From G963422565 sp963422565 (GTDB lineage Bacteria; Pseudomonadota; Alphaproteobacteria; MPNO01): a DNA stretch of 64,000 nucleotides. Shown one piece after another: positions 25,792 through 34,610 of this stretch (positions within the stretch are counted from its first letter, which is position 1; the number at the start of each line of letters is the position of its first letter). The notes beneath the pieces were generated by a model. The model saw only the letters and a program-made list of their open reading frames with translations, did not search any database and had not been told where the DNA came from. The position numbers and the translations under genes are program-made. The stretch is from contig OY730228.1 in the NCBI GenBank assembly GCA_963422565.1, positions 3,286,001 through 3,350,000 on the forward strand, read 5' to 3'.

Positions 25792-26043
25792 TGCCAATAT
25801 CTCCCGTTCTTCGCGAAGCCGGCGGTTCTCGCGGCGAAGCCGCCGAAGCCCTTCGCGCTCCAGCGTCGTCAAGCCGTCTTCGCGACGACCCTCGTCGCGG
25901 TCCGCTTGACGCACCCAGTTGCGGATCGCCGAAGCGGAGCACTCGAACTCACGCGATAGCTCCCCGGGCGCGCGACCCGCGCGAACCAGCTCGACCATCT
26001 GGCGCCAGTACTCCGGCGCGTACGGCAGTTGTTTCTTCGACAT
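25729..26043 (-). CDS. IS3a orfA, right copy
   Basis: Identical to the 104-residue OrfA of the left copy: helix-turn-helix, coiled coil, AGAGGAGG ribosome-binding site and internal A-AAA-G slippery site. It could in principle supply OrfA repressor from either copy. Confidence 0.9.
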   Translation of the reverse strand: MSKKQLPYAPEYWRQMVELVRAGRAPGELSREFECSASAIRNWVRQADRDEGRREDGLTTLEREGLRRLRRENRRLREEREILAKATAWFARETGSVRAKSSSS

Positions 26044-26091
26044 CTGGACACCTCCTCTGCACAATGGTCAGCTGTCCACCAAAGCGGATCA

Positions 26092-26630
26092 ACTTCAGTC
26101 AGCACGTCGATGACGTCAGTTGAGGAAAGCTTCCTGCGCACCCGGATGGCCAGGCTCTCGCGGGTGAACTCGTCCAGGACATTGAGCATGCGGAAGGCCC
26201 TGCCGTCACAGGTCCGGTGATGGACGAAGTCATAGGACCAGACATGGTCCGCCCGCTCGGCGCGCAGCCGGATGCAGGAGCCGTCGTCGAGCCACAGACG
26301 GCCCCGCTTCGGTCGTTTGCCGGGCACTTTCAGCCCCTCGCGCCGCCACAGGCGCTCGACCCGCTTGTCGTTGACCTGCCAGCCGGCGGCGCGCAGCAGG
26401 GCCGCGATCCGCCGGTATCCGTAGCGCCGTACTGGCGGGCCAGCGCGACCATGTCCGCGACCAGGCGGTCCTCGTCGGCATGGCCACGCGGGTTGCGGCG
26501 CTGGGTCGAGCGATGCTGCCCCAGCACTCGGCAGGCCCGGCGCTCCGAAATCCCGAGCCGGTCGCAGACATGATCGATGCACTGGCGGCGGCGCGAGGGG
26601 CTTGGAAGTTTCCCCCTGCAGCCTCCTTGA
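26092..26630 (-). pseudogene. IS3b orfB fragment, frameshifted
   Basis: OrfB begins KLPSPSRRRQCIDHVCDRLG, with SERRACRVLGQHRSTQRRNP and ADMVALARQYG. A one-base loss near 26430 then shifts the frame to RYGYRRIAALLRAAGWQVND. The first catalytic Asp lies in HVWSYDFVHHRTCDGR. The gene ends at STDVIDVLTE, where IS3a starts, so the second Asp and the Glu are missing. Confidence 0.82.
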
Positions 26631-26880
26631 GGATCTGCTTGTCCAGCGTCAGATCGGAGACCGCACGGCGCAGCCGCTCGTTCTCCTTCTCAAGCTCCTT
26701 CAAACGGCGGAGCTGATCGCCGCTCATGCCGGCGTACTCCTTGCGCCATCGATAGAACGTGACCTCGCTGATCCCGATCTGCCGGATCGCGTCCGCCATC
26801 GACATGCCCCGGCCGTGCAGGACTTCTGCCTGCCTCAGCAGGCTCACGATCTCCTCAGGCTTGTAACGCTTCCTTGCCAT
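26611..26880 (-). CDS. IS3b transposase orfA
   Basis: OrfA starting MARKRYKPEEIVSLLRQAEV at 26880, with the HTH_Tnp_1 helix-turn-helix (MADAIRQIGISEVTFYRWRK) and a leucine-zipper-like tail (LKELEKENERLRRAVSDLTL, DKQILKEAAGGN). This is the usual OrfA of the IS407-like group. The natural stop is not seen and the frame runs on, so the 3' boundary given is approximate. Confidence 0.78.
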
Positions 26881-26923
26881 CGTCCGTCCCCCTCTTTCCA
26901 TAACCTGAGGGTGGACCAATCCA

Positions 26924-27037
26924 ATGAGGGAGGATCAGTATCAGGGTCGGCATGGCGAACGCTGCGGTCCCGGTGGCGGCGGCCGCGAGCATTTGTCTGC
27001 GCGACGCATGGCGATGTCTCATGCTCGTCTCCCTCAT
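26924..27037 (-). pseudogene. Tat-exported substrate-binding protein, leader remnant
   Basis: The first 30 or so residues of an exported protein: MRHRHASRRQMLAAAATGTA and AFAMPTLI, a twin-arginine leader with S-R-R-x-M-L and a weakly hydrophobic core. IS3b interrupts it at 26923. Leaders of this style are common on ABC substrate-binding proteins, and it starts 16 bp after an amidase, so a binding protein of an amide importer is likely. It is the natural partner for the livF stub at 6.6 kb (inference). Confidence 0.6.
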
Positions 27038-27052
27038 CGTGACATGGGCGGC

Positions 27053-28258
27053 CTATGCACCCGGGCGATGGGGTGGCGGCAACGTGCCCTCGATCGCGGC
27101 AGCGACCGCCAGCAGGCGGCGGTCGCTGCCGGCCGGTCCGTCGAGGGCAAGCCCGACGGGCAGACCCTGCGGTGTCGTTCCGGCCGGCAGGGTGATGCTG
27201 GGGATGCCGGCGGTGCTGCCGGGATCGGTGTTGCGGATGAAGGCCGCGAATGTCGGGACCGTCTTGCCGTCGATCTCCGTGGTCTCGTCCTCGCCGATCC
27301 GCGCCGCCGGCAGGACGGTGGTCGGAAAGACCAGCGCGTCCAGGCGGTTGGCGGCGAAGCAGTCGGCGAACAGGGCCTGGAGCTTCGGTCGCCGAGTCTC
27401 GATGGCGGCGCGGTAGGGGCCCGCCATCTCCTGCTGCCCCGCCTCGGTCATGCCGGCGAACAGACCCCTGACGTCGGGGCTCGCGACCGCGGCGGCGAGC
27501 GCGTCGAAGCCGGGGCCGCCCGGCGCGTGGTCGGCGAGGTAGCGGGTCAGGCCGGACCTGGTCTCGTAGAGAGCGATCAGAAACCCGCATCCGTCCTCCG
27601 GGCGCTCGATCCCGAGGATGTCGACATCGACCAGCGTCCAGCCATCCGTGCGAAGATCGTCGAGCCGGGCTTCGAAGACGGCGCGGGTCTCGGATGCCGT
27701 TTCGTCCAGGAAATACTGCCTCGGAACGCCGATGCGCGGCCCGGAGGGCGGGAGCTCGGGCAAGGCGTCCGCCTCGCCGGCGATCACGGCGTCGAGCAGC
27801 GCGACGTCATCGACCGAGCGGCAGAGGGGGCCGGCCGTGTCCCGGGTATGGGAGATCGGCACGATCCCGGCCTGCGAATAACGTCCGGTCGTCGGACGGA
27901 AGCCGACGCCGCCGCAGAGCGCGGCGGGGATGCGGACGGAGCCGCCGGTATCCGTGCCCAGAGCGGCCGGGGCCAGCCCCGCGGCGACCGCCGCCCCGGC
28001 ACCGCCGCTGCTGTCGCCGGGGATGCGCTGCGGATCGTGCGGATTCCGCACCGCGCCGGTATGGCGGTTGTTCGAGGTAATTCCGTAGGAGAGCTCGTGC
28101 ATGTTGAGCTTGCCGAAAACGAAGGCGCCGGCATTGGTGAGCGGCCTCACGACATCGGCATTCCTCGCCGGGCGATGGCCGTGGAGCGCCGGCGTCCTTC
28201 AACGCGATCGGCAGCCCGTGAAGGCGCGCGCCGGACGGAGCGGCACCGGCTCCGCGGC
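27053..28258 (-). pseudogene. Amidase-signature enzyme, 5'-truncated with internal deletion
   Basis: The C-terminal 365 residues are an uninterrupted amidase-signature domain: GDSSGGAGAAVAAGLAPAAL and GTDTGGSVRIPAALCG hold the cis-Ser and nucleophile Ser. Upstream, the segment with the catalytic Lys (RLHGLPIALKD) is in another frame. It joins PALHGHRPARNADVV after a deletion of about 13 codons, near 28190. The first 80 or so residues are missing, because the gene runs into an oppositely oriented acyl-CoA dehydrogenase near 28258. The long frame starting near 28150 could still be translated but lacks the Lys. Confidence 0.8.
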
Positions 28259-28261
28259 CTG

Positions 28262-29322
28262 TCCACTCGTCCGGGGTTCGAGGACGGCTGCTGGTGGTTC
28301 GGCAAGCTCGCCGAACGGGGATGGGTCGCCCCCACTGGTCCCGCGAGTGGGGCGGGATGGGTGCGAGCCTGAGCCGCCAGACCATCCTTAGGGAGGAGCT
28401 CGCGCTGGCCGGCGCCCCGGAGATCTCCGGCCATGGGCTCAACCATATCGGCCCGATCCTGATACGTTTTGGAACCGAGGCGCAAAGGCGCGAGTATCTG
28501 CCCAGGATCCTCTCCGGCGAGGTCACCTGGTGCCAGGGCTATTCCGAACCGGGCGCCGGCCCCTATTTCGCGGCGCTGACGACGCGCACCGTCCCGGACG
28601 GCGGGGGGTTCGTCGTCAATGGCCGGAAAATCTGGACCACCTGGGTGCATCACGCGCAATGGATGTTTCTGCTGGCGCGCACCGAGCCCGACGCGCCGCG
28701 CAAGCAGGCGGGCATTGGCTTTTCCTGGTCGATCTCGCGAGCTCGGGGATCGCGGTCAGATCGATCCGGACCATCGCCGGGGAGGAAGAGTTCGCCGAGG
28801 TCCTCCTCGAGGACGTTCGCGTACCGCGCGAGAATCTGGTCGGCGACGTCAACGACGGCTGGCGGATCACCAACTCGCTTCTCGCGCATGAGCGGCTTGG
28901 CACCGCGAACCCGGCGCTTTGCTACAACGTGTTGGAACGCATCCGCAGACTCGCCCGCGCCAACGGGCTGATCGAGGAGCCCGTCCTCCGGGATCGTCTG
29001 GCGGGCGCCGAGATCGAGGCTGCCGGCTTCGCCGCGGCCTACGGCCATGCCGTCGCCCTCGCCGGAGCGGGGTGCCCGCTCGGCCCCGACACGGCGCTCA
29101 TCAAGATCGCCGCCACTGAGACCCTGCAGAGCGTCGTGGATCTGCTGTTCGAGGCCGCGGGTTCGGAAGCGGCGGGCACGGCCGCGGTCGAGACGCTGGA
29201 GGGCGTGGTGGATGTCGCCGCGATGATGTTGCAGTGCCGCCGCGTGATGATCTACGGCGGCTCCTCGGAGATCATGCGAAACATCATCGCCCCGCTGCGT
29301 CCTCGACATGCCGGACGGCTGA
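28262..29322 (+). pseudogene. Acyl-CoA dehydrogenase, 5'-truncated with three frameshifts
   Basis: Readable pieces in order: GFEDGCWWFGKLAERGWVAP; frame change near 28338; SREWGGMGASLSRQTILREE through SEPGAGP-type flavin contacts and VVNGRKIWTTWVHHAQWMFL; frame change near 28722 (one T lost in a T-run); FLVDLASSGIAVRSI through MIYGGSSEIMRNIIA; frame change near 29303; then VLDMPDG and TGA at 29320. The family normally oxidises acyl-CoA to enoyl-CoA with FAD. The 5' end is missing at the amidase junction. With three single-base lesions it is a pseudogene unless the lesions are sequence errors. Confidence 0.85.
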
Positions 29323-29357
29323 GCCCTGTTTTCCGGGCCGCCGGGACGGGAGGGCGG

Positions 29358-32300
29358 TTACGAAACCGGCAACGCGCGCGCAGCACGGGCGTCGCGGCGG
29401 CGGGCGCGCCATGCCGCACCGTTGGCGCGGATCATGAGCAGCGCCGGCGTGACGATCAAGGTCAGCACGGTAGCGAAGGCGAGGCCGAAGGCGACCGCGG
29501 TCGCGAGCTGCTGCCACCATTGGGTCGAGGGCGCGCCGAAGGAGACCTCTCGATAGACGAAATCGATATTGACCCGCGTCACCATCGGCATCAGGCCGAG
29601 GATCGTTGTGGCGCTGGTCAGAAGAACCGGGCGGAGGCGCTGGGCGCCGGTGCGCACGATCGCCTCCAACGGGTTGTCCGCGGTCTTGACCAGCCGATCG
29701 AACGTGTCGATGAGAACGATGTTGTTGTTCACCACGATACCGGCGAGGGCGATGACTCCGATCCCGCTCATGACGATGCCGAACGGCTGGTCGATGACCA
29801 GCAGGCCGAGCATGACTCCGACGGTCGACATGATGACGGCGGACAGGATGAGGAAGGAGGAATAGAAGCTGTTGAACTGGGTCACCAGAATGATCGCGAT
29901 CAGGAACAGCGCGACCGCGAAGGCGTTGCGGAGAAAGGCGCTGGCCTCCTTCTGCTCTCTGTCCTCGCCCTTGAGCACCACATCGACGCGGGGGTCGAGC
30001 CCGGCCTCTCCCTCGATCCACGCCAGTATCTCCGCCGTCTTGTCGTCGGCCAGCACGCCTGGCCGAACCTCGGCTTTCAAGGTCATCGAGCGCTTGCCGT
30101 CGGTGCGCTGCAGTTCGCCGGTCTTGAGGCGCGCGGTCCGCGTGACGAAGTTGCTGAGGGGGATCAGCCCCTTCGCCGTCTGGACGCGGATCCGGTCGAG
30201 CTGCTCGAGCGTGCGGTACTCGGCCGGGAAACGGATCACGATGTCGAGCTCGTCCGTGGCGTCGTCGGGTCTGTAGTCGGTGACCTTGAGGCCGTTGGTG
30301 ACCAGGCGGACGACATTGCCGATCACCGTGACGTCGGCGCCGAACTTCGCTGCCTGCGGTCGGTCGACCCTGATCTCCCACTCGATTCCGGGCACGGCAC
30401 GGCCGTCCTCGATGTCCTTCAACCCGCGCATGGTTTCCAGCCGTGCGCGGATCCTGGCGACCGCGGGCGCGATGAGGTCGGGGATTTCGGAGGTCACCAG
30501 GATATGGATCGGCTTGCCGACCGGGGGGCCGGCTTCCTCCTTCGCGGTCTCGACGCGAACCCCCGCGAGCCCCTGCGCGCGCTCGGCGATGTCGGCCAGG
30601 ATCTCGTCGGCGCGCCGTCGCGTCTGCCAATCGTTGAACTCCAGGCTGATGCTGCCCACGATGTCGGTCGGCGCGCCGTCGCGGCGCTGCTGTTTGCCGG
30701 CGAATACGTAGATCGACCTGAACTCGCCTCTCTCCCGCTGAATGTCGAGGATCCGTTTCTCGATCTGCTTGACCAGCCTCGCCTTTTCGTCTGTCGAAAG
30801 ATTGCCTCGGGCGAACACTTTCAGAACCGCGCGGTCGGGCTCGACCTTCGGGAAGAACTCGAACCCCCGACCGAGCTCGCCGTAGAGCGTCCAGGCGCCG
30901 AACAGCACCAGCACCGACGAGACGACCACCGCGGTCGGGCGGTGGAGCGCGGCCCTCAGCATCCGGACATAGGCGCCGGTGAACCCGCCGATGGATCCGG
31001 GATCCCCGGTCTCCATCGCCGTCATTCGGCGGGACGCGCCGGGGCTGACCGTCCCGGGCGCGCCCAGCTGGGCGCCGAGCGTGGGCACGAAGATCAGCGC
31101 CATCGCCAGCGACGCCGACAGCACCGCGATCAACGTGATCGGGAGATATTTCATGAACTCGCCGACCATGCCCGGCCAGAACAGCAGCGGCAGGAAGGCG
31201 GCCAGGGTCGTCGCAGTGGAAGCCGTGATGGGCCAGGCCATCCGCTTCGCTGCTTCGGCATAGGCCGCGCGCCGAGGACTGCCCTCGATCATCTTTCGAT
31301 CAGCGTATTCGGTGACGACGATCGCGCCGTCGACCAGCAGGCCGACGGAGAGGATCAGAGCGAACAGGACGACGATGTTGACCGTCAGGCCGAACGCGGC
31401 GAGCACCAGAATCCCGGTGAGGAACGAACCGGGAATCGCGACGCCGACCAACAGGCCCGTCCGCAGACCGAGCACACCGACGACGACGATCATCACGAGG
31501 AGCACCGCCGACAGGACGTTGTTCTGCAGGTCGCGCAGGAAACTGCGGACGATGCGAGACTCGTCGTTACTGAAGGTCGCGACGACGCCGGGGGGCCAGA
31601 GCGCGCGCTCCTCGGCGACCGCCTTCTTGACCGCGTTTACGGTCTCGATGATGTTCTCGCCGACCCGCTTCTTGATCTCCAGCGAAATCGCCGGTTTGCC
31701 GTGGAGCCGCGCATAGGTCGTCCGGTCTTCGAAGCTCCGGCGCACCGAGGCCACGTCGCGCACCGTGACCACGGAATCGCCGCTCGTCTTGAGCGGCATG
31801 TCGAGGATGTCGTTCACCGTCTCGAGCAGGCCCGGCACCTTGACCGCGAACTCTCCGCGCTCGGATCGGAGGGCGCCGGCCGCGATCAGCTTGTTCGATC
31901 GGGTCATGCCATCGAGGATCGCCCTCGGATCGAGCCCGTAGGAGTCGACGAGCAGCGGGTCGACGACGATCTCCACTCGCTCCGTACGGTCGCCGCCGAT
32001 CGTCGCTTCGAGGACGGTGGAAATGCCCTCGATTCGTTCCCTCAGGCGGCGGCCGATCGCGAGCAGCGTGCGCTCGGGAAGCTCGCCGCCGAGAGTCACG
32101 ACGAGAATGGGCAGCAGGCTGAGATTGACCTCGATGACGCGAGGCTCTTCGGTCGCTTCGGGGATATCCGCTTTGGCGAGGTCGACCCGCTCGCGGACGT
32201 CCTGGAGCGCCTGGTCGACATCGAACCCGGCCTCGAACTCGAGGATGACGAAGGCGCCTCCCTGATAGGCGGTCGATCGCATCTCCTTGACGCCCTCGAG

Positions 32301-32519
32301 CGCCTCCAGCTCGGCTTCCATCGGCCGGACCAACAGCCGGTCCGCATCCTCCGGCGAGATGCCCTTGAGGCTCATCGAGACGTAGAGGTTCGGAACCGCG
32401 ATGTCCGGCCGGGCCTCCTTCGGGATCTGGAGATAGGTGGCGAACCCGACCCCCAGGATCAGCAGCAGCAGCGCGATGACCGTCCTTGATCGCGCGAGCG
32501 CCGCGTCGATCGGCGTCAC
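29358..32519 (-). CDS. RND-family efflux transporter, inner-membrane subunit
   Basis: A 1053-residue HAE1-type RND pump, full length. It begins MTPIDAALARSRTVIALLLL, with TM1 then the periplasmic porter domain. The proton-relay helix TM4 reads LILSVGLLVDGAIVVTEYAD, with one Asp where AcrB has two. The second half repeats the layout, with VNNNIVLIDTFDRL in TM10-11. It overlaps the adaptor gene by 4 bp, so the two are one operon. No outer-membrane factor follows, so a shared TolC-like channel is probably used. Substrates are unknown. Confidence 0.92.
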   Translation of the reverse strand: MTPIDAALARSRTVIALLLLILGVGFATYLQIPKEARPDIAVPNLYVSMSLKGISPEDADRLLVRPMEAELEALEGVKEMRSTAYQGGAFVILEFEAGFDVDQALQDVRERVDLAKADIPEATEEPRVIEVNLSLLPILVVTLGGELPERTLLAIGRRLRERIEGISTVLEATIGGDRTERVEIVVDPLLVDSYGLDPRAILDGMTRSNKLIAAGALRSERGEFAVKVPGLLETVNDILDMPLKTSGDSVVTVRDVASVRRSFEDRTTYARLHGKPAISLEIKKRVGENIIETVNAVKKAVAEERALWPPGVVATFSNDESRIVRSFLRDLQNNVLSAVLLVMIVVVGVLGLRTGLLVGVAIPGSFLTGILVLAAFGLTVNIVVLFALILSVGLLVDGAIVVTEYADRKMIEGSPRRAAYAEAAKRMAWPITASTATTLAAFLPLLFWPGMVGEFMKYLPITLIAVLSASLAMALIFVPTLGAQLGAPGTVSPGASRRMTAMETGDPGSIGGFTGAYVRMLRAALHRPTAVVVSSVLVLFGAWTLYGELGRGFEFFPKVEPDRAVLKVFARGNLSTDEKARLVKQIEKRILDIQRERGEFRSIYVFAGKQQRRDGAPTDIVGSISLEFNDWQTRRRADEILADIAERAQGLAGVRVETAKEEAGPPVGKPIHILVTSEIPDLIAPAVARIRARLETMRGLKDIEDGRAVPGIEWEIRVDRPQAAKFGADVTVIGNVVRLVTNGLKVTDYRPDDATDELDIVIRFPAEYRTLEQLDRIRVQTAKGLIPLSNFVTRTARLKTGELQRTDGKRSMTLKAEVRPGVLADDKTAEILAWIEGEAGLDPRVDVVLKGEDREQKEASAFLRNAFAVALFLIAIILVTQFNSFYSSFLILSAVIMSTVGVMLGLLVIDQPFGIVMSGIGVIALAGIVVNNNIVLIDTFDRLVKTADNPLEAIVRTGAQRLRPVLLTSATTILGLMPMVTRVNIDFVYREVSFGAPSTQWWQQLATAVAFGLAFATVLTLIVTPALLMIRANGAAWRARRRDARAARALPVS

Positions 32520-33589
32520 GTCCGGGTGTCTTCGGTTTCGGGGACCGGGCGGACGCGCTGTCCCGATTTGACGAATTCGTGCCCGACCGTGATGAGCCGT
32601 GCCCCGTCGTCGAGGCCGCCGATCCAGATCCCCGCGCCGGTGTCTCCGAGAATCTCGACGGGGACGAAGGCGACGATATCGTCGCCTTCGACGATGCGCA
32701 CGCCGATCCTGCCATCGTCCGCCAGAGTCAGCACCGCCGGCGAAATCAGATGCCCGTCCATCGCCGGAAGCGGCAGCCTGATCTCGCTCGTCAGCCCGGC
32801 GCGGACGGCGCGATGCTGGTTGGGGAGTTCGATCTCGATCCGGAACGAGCGCGTACTGGGTTCGGCGACGCTCGAGACGTAGCGCAATCGACCCGAAACG
32901 TCGCGACCATCGATCAGCCGGACCGTCGCTCGGCTGTCCAGCGCCAGCGCGCCCACGTCCCGTTCGGCCACGAAGCCGACGGCGAGAAGAGGATCGAGAT
33001 CGACGACCGAGGCGATTCCGTCTCCGACTTTGAGGAAGTCGCCCGGCTCGATATGACGGGTCTCCAGAACCCCGTCGAAGGGGGCGCGGATCGCTGTCCG
33101 CGCGATATCGGCCTCGATGGCGGCGACGCGCGCCCGCGCGGCGTCGAGGCGCGTATTCGCTTCCGCCAGCAGGATGCTCGATCGGAACCCCTTCTGCGCG
33201 AGCTCCGACGCCGCCTTCTGCTCGATCTCGCGCTGCCGAAGCAGCGCTTCGGCCTCCGCCAGCGCGGCGTTCCGATCCTCGACGTCCTGGCGGGCGATCA
33301 CCTCGCCCTGCGCGACGGGCTGGCCGGCTTCGACGAGAACGCGGGCGACCGGCGCCTGGGTCCGGGCGCGCAGCGTCACCCGGCGCGATTCCTCCGTGCG
33401 GCCGCTGACGACGATCTCGCGTCTCCGGGACACCGCCGTCACTTCGCGCACCCGGACCGAGACGAGCGGCGGCTCGGCCGGCGCCGCCTCGGGGGCCGCC
33501 GGTCCGGTCTCTCCGCCCGACCGGCCGGACGCGATCCAGCCCGCCGCGGCGACGGCCAGTACGCCCGCCACGATGATCGAGCGTCTCAT
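32516..33589 (-). CDS. RND periplasmic adaptor (membrane-fusion) protein
   Basis: A 357-residue HlyD/AcrA-type adaptor that links the pump at 29.4-32.5 kb to an outer-membrane channel. An N-terminal signal or anchor (RRSIIVAGVLAVAAAGWIAS) is followed by a lipoyl half-motif (ARVLVEAGQPVAQGEVIARQ), a coiled-coil hairpin (NAALAEAEALLRQREIEQKA) and the second lipoyl half (IRAPFDGVLETRHIEPGDFL). Beta-barrel and membrane-proximal domains come last. Length is normal. Its stop overlaps the pump start in ATGA. Confidence 0.9.
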   Translation of the reverse strand: MRRSIIVAGVLAVAAAGWIASGRSGGETGPAAPEAAPAEPPLVSVRVREVTAVSRRREIVVSGRTEESRRVTLRARTQAPVARVLVEAGQPVAQGEVIARQDVEDRNAALAEAEALLRQREIEQKAASELAQKGFRSSILLAEANTRLDAARARVAAIEADIARTAIRAPFDGVLETRHIEPGDFLKVGDGIASVVDLDPLLAVGFVAERDVGALALDSRATVRLIDGRDVSGRLRYVSSVAEPSTRSFRIEIELPNQHRAVRAGLTSEIRLPLPAMDGHLISPAVLTLADDGRIGVRIVEGDDIVAFVPVEILGDTGAGIWIGGLDDGARLITVGHEFVKSGQRVRPVPETEDTRT

Positions 33590-33685
33590 CTCTCGTTCCT
33601 ACCGAACGGGGTCCAGCGGAACGGCCGCGGCGTCATCAGAGCATCGCTCCGACCATGGTCGGCTTCTTCCCGAATATTGATATTG

Positions 33686-33713
33686 AATGTAAGGGGCCGA
33701 AACCGGTTTTCAA
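33686..33713 (-). promoter_or_regulatory. Candidate promoter for the RND operon
   Basis: On the minus strand TTGAAA and TACATT are separated by 16 bp in an AT-rich island, about 97 bp upstream of the adaptor start. An AAACCGGTTT palindrome overlaps the -35 and could be an operator. Sequence-based guess only. Confidence 0.35.
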
Positions 33714-33828
33714 CCGCCCGTCCGACGCCCGTCGAACATTCCGGGTCGGCTCCCGCCTCGTGATTGACGCCGGCCTGCATGGGCTTTAGCGTTGATCATC
33801 GAACATTTCTGCAGGACGGGTCAACGCG

Positions 33829-34578
33829 ATGCTGCAGACGGCGACCGAGATCGCGGACGAGATAGAGCGCCGGCAGATGCGGGAGCTGGGCGACCGGCTG
33901 GTCACCAAATCGCTTCTCTACAACCTCGCCGACGGCGATCGGTCGCTCGGCAACGGTTTCGGGGCGGGAACCGGTCGGCGGCTGCTCATGGGCGAAGACC
34001 CGAGACTCCCGGAGATGCCGGAGAAGCCGACTCTCCTCGACTTCTTCCGTCTCCGCTTCGACCCCACCCAGCAGCATCTCCTGCAATCCGCACGGCTGGC
34101 GCAAAAGAACGGGCTGCCCGAGAAGATGGTGCTGGCCTGTCTGCTGCACGACATCGCCGTCGTCGGGTTCATCCGCTCCGATCACGGTTATTGGGGGGCG
34201 CAGCTCATCGAGCCCTATGTCGACGAGGAGGTGAGTTGGGCGATCCGCATGCATCAGGCGCTGCGGTTCTTTCCCGACGAGTCCGTGGGCTACGCCTATC
34301 CCCCGAACTATATCCGCATGTTCGGCGCCGATTACCGGCCCGAGCCCTATGTCGTGGCAGAGTACGAGCGCGCTCGAAACCATAGATGGTACATGAGCGC
34401 CCGTATGATCTGCGTGAACGACCTGTACTCCTTCGACCCCGACGTGGCGGTCGAGCTCGAGGAGTTCGAGGATGTCGTCGGCCGCAATTTCCGGCAGCCG
34501 CCCGAGGGGCTGGGGAATGACGGCAGCCCGGTCGCACATATGTGGCGGACGTTGCGCCGCCCCTGCAACGCGCTCTGA
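33829..34578 (+). CDS. HD-domain protein, possible diiron (PhnZ/MIOX-like) enzyme
   Basis: 249 residues with one HD fold. Putative metal ligands are in the spacing of two-metal HD proteins: His83 (QQHLLQSARLA), His107-Asp108 (LACLLHDIAVVG), His119 (SDHGYWGAQLIEPY), His142 (IRMHQALRFFP) and Asp198 (CVNDLYSF). The two extra His between HD and the last Asp are what diiron HD oxygenases such as PhnZ have; plain phosphohydrolases often lack them. It is followed 32 bp later by a heme-oxygenase-like diiron protein on the same strand, so the two may work together. The reaction is unknown. Confidence 0.65.
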   Translation: MLQTATEIADEIERRQMRELGDRLVTKSLLYNLADGDRSLGNGFGAGTGRRLLMGEDPRLPEMPEKPTLLDFFRLRFDPTQQHLLQSARLAQKNGLPEKMVLACLLHDIAVVGFIRSDHGYWGAQLIEPYVDEEVSWAIRMHQALRFFPDESVGYAYPPNYIRMFGADYRPEPYVVAEYERARNHRWYMSARMICVNDLYSFDPDVAVELEEFEDVVGRNFRQPPEGLGNDGSPVAHMWRTLRRPCNAL

Positions 34579-34610
34579 CCGGTTCGACGGCGCGCGGTCG
34601 GGAGGCGGGG

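Larger units (their letters stand above)
24686..26091 (-). mobile_element. IS3-family insertion sequence IS3a, right copy (inverted)
   Basis: The same 1.4-kb element as at 6872-8278, in opposite orientation. Coding regions give identical predicted proteins; one G differs near the orfA-side end. No matching short duplication flanks it: CGCCGT is on the left and ACTTCA on the right. On the right it truncates the orfB of another IS3 element. Confidence 0.92.
26092..26923 (-). mobile_element. IS3-family element IS3b, 3'-truncated
   Basis: The outer end at 26923 reads, on the complement, TGGATTGGTCCACCCTCAGG, a typical IS3 terminus. orfA and the first part of orfB follow, and the element is then cut by IS3a at 26091. 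It had inserted a few codons after the Tat leader of a substrate-binding protein gene. Confidence 0.85.

Noticed and set aside
6872..26091. A classical composite transposon bounded by the two IS3a copies
   Set aside because: No direct target duplication surrounds the pair: the shared outer 9-mer is inverted, not direct. The interior also contains many older insertions. Recombination between copies is equally likely.
28150..28258. Treating the 365-codon amidase frame as an intact gene
   Set aside because: The catalytic Lys segment lies upstream in another frame after a deletion, so the long frame alone is not a complete amidase.
28530..32489. A plus-strand open frame of about 1300 codons across the RND pump region
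   Set aside because: Only its first part is acyl-CoA dehydrogenase; the rest is antisense to the well-supported pump gene. Long antisense frames are expected at this GC content.
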